Positions 37,730 through 48,710 of a stretch of 64,000 bases of DNA are shown here, piece by piece (position 1 is the first letter of the stretch; every line of letters begins with the position of its first letter). The notes below the pieces were generated by a model that saw only the letters and a program-made list of their open reading frames with translations, searched no databases and had not been told where the DNA came from. Source of the DNA: Anas platyrhynchos (lineage: Eukaryota; Chordata; Aves; Anseriformes; Anatidae); NCBI RefSeq assembly GCF_047663525.1, contig NC_092589.1, positions 83,426,001-83,490,000 on the forward strand, read 5' to 3'. Position numbers and translations under genes: made by a program.

Positions 37730-40700
37730 AAACCCTGAAAACTACCATCAGAAAATGTTCACTGTAAAGTAATTGGGGAAAGTTAGGGCACAGAGAAAAT
37801 TCATCAGTGTAAGCAGAAGCCTATTGGAAGAGATTTGTGTCCAGAGCAACTCCTGGCTGTTTGCTACTGCTTGGCTCAAAATGTCCTTAAAAATGTTTCT
37901 CTGCTACTTTCAAAGAACATTTTAAATGGGAAGTGCTTGAGTTTTAGGCTTGTGCATGTTAATTTTTTATCATGTTTTTGCAAATATGTCTAACAAGTGG
38001 TGTCTGAAACTTGCTTGTGAAATAAACTCTGCTAATAAACGGAACTGAATAAGTTAACTTAAACATTAGCTTTCCTTTTTCAGCCCAAACTGCCCTTGTG
38101 GTACTGTAGATCTGATGCAGGCACTTGTCTGGCACTACAAGGTAAATCCGGGCATTTAAGTGTGTTTCTCAAGGTGATGGTTTCACATCCATACTGAGAA
38201 ATGGAAGTTTTCAGCTTGGTGGCGCTTCTGCCTTCCTGCTGTCTGCCCTCCCGCGGGGTGCTGACACCCACGGCAGTGGTGTGCTCCTGGGCTCCGGGGC
38301 CTGTGAGCCCAGCGGGATGAGCCTGGTGGGTCAAAACAAAAAGTTCTCCATCTTATGGCACACAGGAGCAACATGCTCAGCCATGCACCCAGGTTTCTTG
38401 GTCTCTCCAGCTCCATGAGGTTCTGGCGCCAGGAAGTTCACTTCCATACCTCTGTTTTCCCTGCGATGTGCCATCTCCAGTCTGCAACCACACTCCTGTG
38501 CAAAGGAAGGCAATCCTTGACAACTGCGAATTAAATACAGACTCGAGCTGTGTCGGCGTTAAAGGAGCTTCCCAGACAAGTGGGATGATGGTGCAGAGCA
38601 TATCTTCTCTGTGACATTCCAGTATTGGGCAGGGGCAGGGGATGTGCAGCCCACCTCTGTCTCCTGTACCAGGGGTCGGTGTAGAGGCATGAAATTGTCT
38701 CTGCCTCAGGCTGCTGGCCTGGGTAGGAGGCAAGGCGTACTACAAGAACAGTGAGCCTTCTAGCTCAGATGACAGCAGGCAGTGTTTTTTGTGCCGATGA
38801 TGGTAGTTCTGTCCCTAATGGTGCACATGCATAAGTAGAAGCATAATACATTTAACCTGTCACTTTAGCTTGCCTAGCTTTTTTCCTGTCATTTCAATGC
38901 CAGGAGTGTTGATCTCAGAGTACCACAGAGTGCAGAGAGCTCTTGCAGAGATACAGAATTGATGAGAAATACAGTGAAAATTGGTAGGGAGCAAATCAAG
39001 AGGGCAAATCAACCTTCATCCTGCATATGTTCTAGCTAGGCTGCTGTTCCACATCCTGCTGCTCATGTTTGCTGTGGCTTTTGTTTAACTGCTTGAGAGA
39101 TGCACATTCTAACCTATGCGCTGCTGATGAAGTCAAACTGACCCATTCAATATAAAGGAAATAGCTCAGTAAAATTAGTCTATCAGGATAAAGAGGGAAT
39201 ACGTGGAAGAGGGAGGAAACAGAGAGAGAATCAAGAAAACCTAAAATAATCAGCATTCAGGCAATGTTGGCTACTGTAACTCTGAAAGCCAGCTTCTAAG
39301 TCAAATTTTCAGTCAACCTTCAAAAATCGCTCCAAATTTTGTTCATCAAGGGACTGATTCAAAGGCAGTTGAACACAGTACCAGGTCTACCACTGTCTTG
39401 TGTGTCTTGATGAAATCCAAAAAATGTTATGGGCATGCAATATTTTTAAAAATTAACACAACGGGCTGATCCAGAACTTTTTGAAAGTTCGTTCTTTGAA
39501 AACAATCCCCTTGAGAAGATACCCTGCAGGTTGTTTCTTCAATATAGAAATAGCTGTAATCTTTGAAGAGAATGTGTGGGCCTCCAGCCTTTGCGTGCTG
39601 TTAGTCCTCACCATTGCCTTGAAGTGACTGTGCTGGCTCTGTCAGGATCCATTGATAAGGACTGATTTTCCAAAGAGGAAACACTCAGCCCCTCCCGCTG
39701 TCCACCTTGCCACTATCTCTTCCTTGCTATGATTTACCATATGGCTGGGTGACACTCACAGGGATATAGTAGCATGTGCTCAGCTCTCTCAGGTCTGCTT
39801 TCCTGGGAGTTTCTGCTGCAGGTTGGAGGGAGGTCACTAGACATGGAGCACATGGGGTGTGCTGGGCCATAGGGAAGGAACAGTGCCTCACTGAGACGTC
39901 CTCTGGGTGCAATGCTGGTGCAATGGCTTGTCCCCCATCTGTCACCTGTCTGTCTGCCTCTCCTGCTCTGCCACCCGCAGTTTCTCTAGCTTTCTTCCAC
40001 TAAAGACCAGTGCCTGTTTGCTCTTTTATTTCTCTTGCTGGAGAAGAACGAGTGCAGCCTCTTACTGACCTCTATTAAAAACACAAATATACTGTTCCCT
40101 AGCAAGAAGCAAAACTGTTCCTCATGAATCTGATTATGATCTGTGACTTGTGTGTGTATGCAAACATTGGACCAAGACAAACAAGCTTAATTTTGCAATC
40201 CTAGATTAACTTCTGTGACCTAATTGGATTAAATTCTTCTCTTTCTGCCTGCTTCAGAATGAATGACCAGTCATAATATGGAGAAGTTCTGCTGAAATTG
40301 CAAGAATGAGAGAATATTTTCTTGTTACTCTGTATTTAACAAGTGATCCCTTTTATCTCTTAAATGCAAATTTATCAATAAAAGAATGAGAAATTGCACT
40401 GGAGTATGTATAAATCAAAATAAAGCTCTAGCTGGTAAGCTTGATTTCAGTGGTCCAGTTCTCCAATCCAAAAACTCACAAGCTGGAGGTGTTAACCTGG
40501 TTTTGTACTTATTAGAGAAATACGCTTCTTGGAGCTTATCCCAGTGCTTTAGCAGCTTGTCAGGCTGTACCTCCTAAAAACAATTGAGATATTTTTTTCT
40601 ATTGCCATCACAGAAGTGGTAGTCATTTGTGACTTTCTATTTCTCTGAAAAGGTTGTTGTGGAAGGCATTGGAAAGAAACAATCTTTTGTGTTCTTGTTA

Positions 40701-43148
40701 AATCCATGGGAAGGTCACTCTGCTTGCTGCAGGTAACTCAGGCATGAACATGTGATTTCATGTTTTGATTCTTAGTACTTAAAATTAATAGCCAGAAGTT
40801 GAGTCATTTCACATTACGTGCAAAACAACAGTTTACAAAGGAGTACAAATTCTGTCCTCCCTCTTCCCAGAAGTTGTGTTTTGTTTCTTAATTGACAAAT
40901 TGTGCATCTTTTATAAAGCATAGTTACAAGAAGACTGCTTTGTGCCTTGTCTCATAGAAATGTGTCCATCTGCAGTCATGTGGTATATGAAATGGGTATT
41001 GCAGGCACAATACTTCAGAAGAGTTGAGTACCCCAATGACATGGGACCTTGCACCAGACAGAAATGAGGGTGAGAATTTGTCATGCAGGAAATTAATCCA
41101 TGAAAACTTCAGAAAGCTGATCTATATGCTAATGTATTTTAAGAGTGCAGTGCAAACAATTGGAAAAGGGTAAAATATGGGGGGGGGGGGGGGGAGCATT
41201 TCCATCACTATTTTTTGCATCTGGGGACCATACTAGACATGGCAGTAGTTTCTATGCATAGAAACCCCATGAGGGAGGAGAAGAGGGATATTTATTAAAA
41301 AGAGATCTTAGAAATCATAGTGCATGGGAAGCTATCGTGGTGTGTTATACAGCATCTTTCATTTGGAAGACTCTTGATGCATGTTAGGAATCTGGTTTGT
41401 AGTGAATCTGCAATGAAACAGTGGCAGAGGCTGCAGAGCAGCACCATGGAACAGCAACATCCACAGCCTGATTTCCTGAAATCAAGAGCAGAGTGATGCT
41501 TAGATGAATGTGTTAGCATCGCCCAAGGTAGCCTTGCTGCTTGCTGCAGATTACTAGATGCCACTGTAACGGTGAGGAAGGCTGCAGTAGAAAGGAAGGG
41601 GAGAGAGATAAACATGGGGAAAAATGAATGACCAGGAAATGGTGAGACGAGGAGGAAAGCACAGTGATTAAGAAGGAAAAAATGTGAAAGGACTCATTCT
41701 TCCTTAGGTCTTTGAGCAGAGGCTCATATAATTTGCTAGCATATGTTTTTTTGTTGTTGTTGTTGTTTTTTTTTGTTTTTTTTTTTTTTTTTTTTTTCCA
41801 TGGCTCACTCATGGTTGCATCTTCTACTTACAGCAGCAACATTAAAAGTTTACCTTAAAGGTAAAGGGCTGATTCAGTGCTCATAGAATTTAGTGGAATT
41901 CTTCCCAGGCATGTTTACTGAACAGGGATCTGTAGTGCAATTACTGTACACATGGGGAGGGCCACATTAAACCACGAGAAATATTGTAAATTGTACTCCA
42001 CGGTTGATAGGCATGGCAGGATATAATTTCCAGTTTATTTCAATTTGAATGTAGCAAATGTTTAGTTTAGACTGGGTAAGAAGAAATAATTTTATCATAT
42101 TGCAGACAATACATATAAAATTATCGACATGCGAACACCTACATGGGATTCATGGAACAGTAAAAATCCCCTGGCAGTGGCAGGGGGAGAAGTGAGAAAC
42201 ACTGGCAATGTTACATACATAGTATAAAATAGAAAATGGTAAAGAATATTTTTACAGCTGATGAAGGTGGCATTTATCCAAACTCAGATTTTTATTTTTA
42301 TTTTTTAAATTACTCTTTTTGGCCTCAAGAGTAAACAGATAACACAAAGGGAGCATGTGTGTGTTGTATGGGACTCTTATGTAATGCAACTCGTAATATA
42401 TTGGCTAGACCAATAAAAGATATCACAATATCTGTACCCACTTAGACAATAAAGCAATTTAAGATAATTCTTCATACAAATCATTTGGCTGTGTAAAAGA
42501 TGACTGCAGAACAGCCTGTCTGTCACTGATATTTGCAGTGGTTACAGAGTACACAAGGCACAAGAACAATCTCTCTATTTGTGCTGGAAGCCTACATTTC
42601 TCCTCAACTCTGCAACGCTGTTTACTTTTTGATAACTGGGATTGAAAACAGAGGAGCATAAATAGAGTCCTTAGAAAAGATTCCTTTGTTCTTTTAGCAT
42701 CTTGTGCCAAATAAAGCCACATTATTTATTTTTTTTGTTCCCTTCTGGTACCTGCAAAGGACAGAGTCCGCTGGCAGTACAGAAAAATAAGGAGTGACAA
42801 CTACAGAAAACTGCACAGCTCAGACATACAACAGTGATGTGCAAATAGAGACAGCCCTTTACAGCATAAACTTGGTGAAACACGGACTTTGTTTTACAAA
42901 GTCTTTTGGAAAGCTCAATTCAAATGTCCATTTCCATTCAGGAAGATCATCAACATAAACGTGACATGCTGCAAACAGATCAGTGCATTGGGGCTCATGG
43001 ATGTGGGTGGGTCACATCTGAGTGGCTCAGTAGCCCTTAATGCACTTTTGCTGTGCCTAGGATGTGTTGTGCCCTAGAGAAACATAACATAACTGTTATG
43101 ATGTGACCTATGTGATTATGCCCATGTTTACTCTTTTTCTTTCAACAG
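37730..43148. other. Intergenic between the two LTR-like copies
   Basis: About 5.4 kb with no gag, pol or env-like frame, no primer-binding-like site after copy A and no polypurine tract before copy B. It therefore does not look like the inside of a provirus. Features are a run of 16 G at 41179-41194 and T22 at 41776-41797. No gene recognised. Confidence 0.6.
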
Positions 43149-44016
43149 TGTATTGGGTTTACAAGGCAAGGTTTTGGTAGTGGGGGCCTACAGGAGCGGT
43201 CTTTGTGAGCAGAGCCCAGCAGCTGCCCCATGTCAGAGTGGAGCCACCTCCAGACCACTCCAAAAGGGACCTGCTGCTGGCCAGAGCCCAGCCAGGGAGT
43301 GACGCTGAGTGTACCTCTGGGAGAACAGAAAAAACTGCTGTGTGATAGCAGCTGGGAGAGAGCGAGGAGTGAGAAGCAGCCCTGCAGTCCCCAAGGTGAG
43401 TGCAGCAGGAGGGCAGGAGGTGCTCCCCTGCAGCCTGTGGAGAGGCCCCTGGTGGAGCAGGCTGTTCCCCTGCAGCCCATGGGTCCCCCATGGAGCAGAT
43501 CTCCACGCTGCAGCCCCACCATGGGTGGAGGAGCCCCCGGGGGAGCAGGTGGATGTGGCCTGGAGGAGGCTGCGGCCCATGGAGAGCCCCCGCAGGAGCA
43601 GGCCCCGGGCCGGAGCTGCAGCCCGTGGAGAGGAGCCCACGCAGGAGCAGGGGGTCTGGGGGGAGCTGCCCCCACCCGTGGGGGCCCCGTGCTGGAGCAG
43701 TTTGCTCCTGGGGGATGGACCCCATGGGATGGAGCTGTGTGGGAGCAGTGCTTGGAGAGCTGCTGCCTATGGGCAGCCCCCACAGGCTCAGCTGGGGAAG
43801 GACGGCATCCTGTGGGAGGGACCCCAATAAATTATATGAATTTCCCTATGCTGAGTTTGTTTTGCCCACGATGATAATTGTTGAGTGATCTCTCTGTCCT
43901 TATGTCAACCCTTGAGTCCTTTTCCATCATATTTTCTCCCCCTTTTCCTTTGAGGAAGGGGAGTGAGAGAGCAGTTGTGGTGGAGTTGAGCTGTCCAAGA
44001 GGATGAAACAACCACA
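43149..44016 (+). mobile_element. GC-rich LTR-like element, copy B (probable solo LTR)
   Basis: Same orientation and family as copy A: TGTATTGGGTTTAC start, AAACAACCACA end, and the same GC-rich minisatellite core (about 43385-43735). An intact AATAAA at 43826-43831 is followed by a T-rich, TTTGCCC-containing region, as expected for R-U5. It lacks the roughly 100-base segment around 37395-37490 of copy A. The 222-, 214- and 213-codon frames through the core are repeat artefacts. The termini and polyadenylation signal suggest an LTR. A target-site duplication is not evident, and the class (ERVL or other) is not decided. Confidence 0.7.
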
Positions 44017-47000
44017 AAGAGTTATGTCAGAAGTGGGTTAGAGAAAGAAAAAAGCACCAGCTGCAAGGAGGGATGTGGCACCATGTGGTGAAGTGAAAGC
44101 TGAAGAGAGCTGAGGCTGACACAGGCAGAACAGAAGGGCTGAGTACAACGTGAGTTTCCTGTGCAGGTATGGGTACAAGACCCTAAAAGTGAAGATGGGA
44201 AGGTTGATTTTAATGTGGTAGAAAAGGAGCAACAGATGTTGGGTACAGAAGAAGGTTGACAAAATAAAAATAGCAGGTAAAATAGCATTTGAAGAGTATG
44301 TCTTCTGAGGAGGCCAGCTGGTTGTTGCGTGAGGTCTTCAGGGCTAAGGATATACAAACTCACAGCAAAGCACTGTCTGCTTACAGAGAGAAAATATTTC
44401 CTGAAGATGTGAAGCACATGCAAGAGAGAGTAAAAACTTTCAGACTTGAACACCCGTGACCATGAGAATCTTGCTAACAGCACTGAGACCTGGGCTGAGA
44501 TGGGAGGAGAGCGTGGAGCCTTGTTCCAGCAGGACCACATTAAATTTGGGATTAGAGGGAGTCAGAAATCCAAAGGTGGGATGGTGAATTGGGGGCGTAA
44601 ATAAAGGATGAAACAGTTCCCACTGAAAGTATGTAGCCTGCTGTAGAGATTGGGGATTGATACGGAGAGAAACCTTTTGATACAGACAGGAAGAAAGGTG
44701 GGAAGAGAACTGATCAAGGAGACCATCAGAGAAAATAAGACTTTGAGGAGAAAAGACGTTTCAGAGAGGCTAAGGTGGATGTTGGGTGAAGGTCTTGGAT
44801 GCTTCATTAAGAGCTTGCTGGGAGGAGCTTGCATTGCAGGGCATAGTGTGGCTGGGCCAAGGCCAGGCCAGGGATGAACGGGTAATTGCCATGGACAAGA
44901 CGTCTAAGTTCAGGAAATATCTCCAAACCTTTTGTAAAATCAACAAATACTTAATACAAATAAAAAATAATAATAATAAAAAAGACTTGCCAAATAATGA
45001 AGCCAGGCTAGCAAAGGTTTTTATTTCCATCAGATAACAGGTAATTTCTGGTCAAGTTAAATTGTTATAAGTAAATAGTACTTTAAACTCTTCCTCACTT
45101 TGTGCGTGCGGAAAACGTACAGGACATCTTCATCAGTCTAGTGGCATTTGTTAGAAAACATAGCTCTGTGTTTAGCTAATGACTTAATTAGAAAAGCAGT
45201 AGTCAGCTGGCAGTGAATGGTGAGTCTTTATTTAACAGGGAAGCACGAAAATTAGCCAGCCATCTGTTTTTTCCTGTTAATTACCTCTAAATATTAAATC
45301 TAAACACAGTCTTCAACCTGACACTGATTGGTGGTTTGAGTGATAATAGTGCAGACCAGATACTAGAAGGACTGCTAGAAACGAAGATAATGCAGCCCCT
45401 CTATTTTACAGCTTTCATACCTGTCTGAAACATGTCTACCTACCTGGAGCAGCTACTATGGAGATCATGTTCATCACTTCTGGTCCTTCAGTCATTTTTT
45501 CCCTAATAGTATATGTACTTTGTAAAGCTGTTTTGAGAGTTTTAAATGGGCAGGGTCAGGCCACTGTTCCCAGATTCAGTTGACAGTTTCCATGTCCAAC
45601 AAGTTAAGAAAAGGAAAAAACACTATGGATCTCTGGGCTTTCACACTGGAAGACATTCTCAGTGGTTGGGATGATTGTATTTTCCCTCATTTTAGATATT
45701 AACTAGTAGGAAACCTAAAGGCAGATGGGGAAGGCAGCAGTGAGGAGAGCTTCAGAAGGGCAGCTGGAGATAAGCCTCCTAAATCTAGGCATGGGAAACT
45801 TGTAGGCCTTGAAGCAGAGTCCCACTGGATGTGGGTAAGCAGTAGGTCACACTTTTGTCACCTTCAGATTTGATTTACACTCAGCTTGCAGAACTGTATC
45901 TTTCCAACTGAACGCTTTCCTTCAGAAATAAGGATGTAATTTCTCAGCTCCATCTGGAGTTTATTACTCATGTTACTTACACTTCCTTGACTCTTGATAA
46001 GAAAAATGATCGTTGTGCTGTAAATTTTCAAAACATTTTTCAGGGCTGGCTTCCAGTGCTGTTACAACATTTCTGCTACCTCTAATATTTGTTTTGATGG
46101 ATTTGGAGCTGCCATGCTGTAGTTCACTGTTATTGCACGTCAGCTTGATATATGTGATATTTTCTATATGGTATATTGGTTTAATTCAAAAAGAATTTGT
46201 CCAGAAAAATGGACAGGGGAGAAGATTATGGTGCGAGATAAGTAATCAATATCTAAGAAGTATTTAGGAATTACTAATGGACAGCACCAGATTCTTAGTT
46301 TGGATTTTGTCTCTTCCCAGCCTGCTTTCCAAAATGTTTGAACCAGGGCATGTTAACTTCCATAAGCACAGAAGACAGCATACGAAGGACTCTGTGTCTC
46401 TGGACAAGAGAAGTAACTCCTTGGTGGACTGCCAAAACAAGAAATCCTGCTAGAGGACTTGATCATAGGTTAAGTTTCAAGAATGCCATTGTGAATTGTA
46501 AGATGAAGATAAGAGGGACATGCATACAATAGACTTCTATTTTAAAAAGTTCTTTTCCCTATTTTTTTTTCTGCTGCTGCTGCTGTTCAAATAGAAAGTA
46601 ATTTGTTTTTAGATGATATTTCTGATCACCATACATTACTGGCCTTCTGAGAAGACACACAACTCTCTGAGTCTGTGGGGTAAGGTTTGTCAATCCACGG
46701 GGTTGTGCACTGCAAGGTCCACAGGAAGCGGGGAAAAACTGAACAATGCCACCCCACAGCTGACCGAGGCACAAAGCTTGAGCCCTGAAGAAATACGTTA
46801 ATAAATAGTGGTATTAAAAGGTGACCAGTCAGATGTGCAGCTGGTCGTACAAGCACAACACTTGATAGCTGCATTTTCTCAGTTGTTAAACAAACTTCAG
46901 AGTCTGTCCAATACTTTTAACATAAATCAGGTCACTTGCACAAAAAAAAAGAGCCACTTATTTTGGACTATGAGACGTGATCTGCTTTTAGGAGACATGA

Positions 47001-47403
47001 ACTGGACTTTGTTTTCTGTTTTGGCAGTGTACTTCTGTGGGGGTAAGAAGAATAAATGTTTTATTTTGCTGTAACCTGCGCTGGAAATGGTGGCTACTAT
47101 CCTTCTAAAAAACTGTTACAGTTTTTTCAAAATGCCACAATAAATATCTTCTGTTTAGATGTTATGACCATGAAGTGTTTATTTATTTTGAATGCATATA
47201 TATGGAATTCAGTTTATAAGTCTTCATATTACTACAGTGCATGTTAAGTTAGACATTCGCTTCTTAAATTAAAAAAGTATAAAAGAAATGTGAATATTGT
47301 TTTCTTCTCAAGTCATTGATTACACAGAATGCCGTAAACATGACTATCTAATGTTTTGTTTGTTTGTTTCATTGCTAAAAAATCTGTTTCTTTGTAGAAT
47401 AAA
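44017..47403. other. Intergenic / distal 3' side of HTR1E
   Basis: No gene or clear transposon recognised. Open frames, including the 172-codon one at 44022-44540 (- strand), show no domain. Further TTTATT (AATAAA on the - strand) motifs at about 47178-47186 could serve as alternative distal poly(A) signals for HTR1E. Confidence 0.55.
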
Positions 47404-47409
47404 TTTATT
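47404..47409 (-). promoter_or_regulatory. HTR1E: Candidate HTR1E polyadenylation signal
   Basis: AATAAA on the - strand, about 195 bases after the HTR1E stop codon. It is the nearest canonical signal I see downstream of the stop. Distal copies exist near 47180, so the real 3' end may be longer. Confidence 0.45.
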
Positions 47410-47602
47410 TCAAACTCTTTACCATGAATAACACCAGAGGTAAAAAAAGAGCAAAACAAATTTACAGGCTAAAGAGAAGTCGAGCAAAGAGGCAAACACA
47501 AAAATCCCTTTTTCCCTTTGTCAAGGGCAGTGACAATAGTCAAATTAGTTTTCTCATTCTTAAGGCCAGGAGTCATGTCATCATCATCATCTCCCAGTAC
47601 TT

Positions 47603-48697
47603 TTAAGAATGTTCTCGACACCTGATGAGCTTTCTGAAGGCCAGTTTGAAATCTTCATTAAAGCTAGTGTACAGCAAAGGGTTGATAAGGGAGTTGACAT
47701 ATCCAAGCCAGGTCAAGAAATCTGCTACTTCTGGAGAGACAGTGCAAATGTGGAGGCCCACCAGCAGCTCCTTGATGAAAAAGGGCAACCAGGACAAAAT
47801 GAAAGCACCCAAGATCAGTCCCAAAATGCGAGCAGCCTTTCGCTCCCGTGTGGTGGAAATCTGCTGCCGGTCACCAGCCAGGTCCAGGTCATTCTCGAAG
47901 GGAGGGATCCTCACGGATGCGTTGATTTTATCAAACTCTGTGGTTGGGTCGGAGGTGGAGAAGTCCGAGACGCAGAACGTCTGTGTGAGCTTACAGCTGG
48001 CGAAAGAGTTTTGGCTGTCGGTGCTCCTGTTGCTGAGGTGGCGGCTCGAACCCCGCTTCTGGTAAAGGCTCTTGGCAGCGTGGTAGATCCTGTAGTATAG
48101 AATCAGGATCAAAGTCAAAGGTATATAAAATGCCCCGAATGTGGAGTAAATAGTGTAGATGACGTGATCATGCTGAATGCGGCACTCGGTGGGAATATTG
48201 ACGCTGTGGTGATTTCTCCAAAACAAAGGGGGCATGGATATGAAAATGGAGATAGTCCACACGGTGACGATCATCAGCCCAGCCCTTTTGGCCGTCCTTT
48301 TCCTGGCATATTCGATTGCATCTGTGATTGCCCAGTACCTGTCCAGAGCAATGACACACAGGTGAAGAATCGAACACGTGCAGCAGGTCATGTCGACGCT
48401 AAGCCAGATCTCACAGATGAAGTATCCCAAAGTCCATTTGTCTATCATTATGTAAGTGATACTCAGGGGCATGACAAGGACAGCAACAAGGAGATCCGTC
48501 ACAGCTAGCGAACATATTAAATAATTTGCTGGCTGGTGGAGCTTCTTGGTTGTGGAGATTGCCGCAATCACAGCGGAATTCAGCAGCATAGTCAGGGTTG
48601 TGATTGTGGCCAGGGTCAGGGTAACAAGCATCTTTTCAGTTACAGTTTTTGGCTTTGCAGCCACGTTGGCTTCAGTGGTGCAATTTGTGAAATTCAT
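47603..48697 (-). CDS. HTR1E: 5-hydroxytryptamine receptor 1E, single coding exon
   Basis: HTR1E is a plasma-membrane class A GPCR that binds serotonin and couples to Gi/o to lower cAMP. The frame is intact at 364 residues (human 365). Key features are extracellular sequons N2 and N5, N40 (1.50), D68 (2.50), the amine-binding D102 (3.32), DRY at 119-121, a C95-C172 disulfide, SWLPFF with W303 (6.48), NPLLY at 339-343 and a C-terminal Cys360. Third-loop stretches such as KRGSSRHLSNRSTDSQNSFA and TSDPTTEF match the human receptor as I remember it, which separates it from HTR1F, 1B and 1D. The one-residue shortening falls in extracellular loop 2. The start is the family MN(F/I)TNCTTEA start, with A at -3. 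Like the human gene, the coding region is in one exon, and it converges on CGA. Confidence 0.98.
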   Translation of the reverse strand: MNFTNCTTEANVAAKPKTVTEKMLVTLTLATITTLTMLLNSAVIAAISTTKKLHQPANYLICSLAVTDLLVAVLVMPLSITYIMIDKWTLGYFICEIWLSVDMTCCTCSILHLCVIALDRYWAITDAIEYARKRTAKRAGLMIVTVWTISIFISMPPLFWRNHHSVNIPTECRIQHDHVIYTIYSTFGAFYIPLTLILILYYRIYHAAKSLYQKRGSSRHLSNRSTDSQNSFASCKLTQTFCVSDFSTSDPTTEFDKINASVRIPPFENDLDLAGDRQQISTTRERKAARILGLILGAFILSWLPFFIKELLVGLHICTVSPEVADFLTWLGYVNSLINPLLYTSFNEDFKLAFRKLIRCREHS

Positions 48698-48710
48698 TTT
48701 CGCCCTGCAG
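48698..48710 (-). promoter_or_regulatory. HTR1E: Candidate splice acceptor just upstream of HTR1E ATG
   Basis: On the - strand a pyrimidine-containing stretch leads to ACATCCTGCAG, followed by seven bases and the ATG. This would put the coding exon's 5' edge at 48704. A second CTGCAG at 48735-48740 is an alternative. The human gene has an upstream non-coding exon, so an acceptor is expected, but which one is used cannot be told here. Confidence 0.4.

Noticed and set aside
43142..43888. 222-, 214-, 213- and 173-codon frames in LTR-like copy B
   Set aside because: Same minisatellite artefact as in copy A.
47609..48100. 163- and 146-codon + strand frames across HTR1E
   Set aside because: Antisense shadows of the intact receptor gene.
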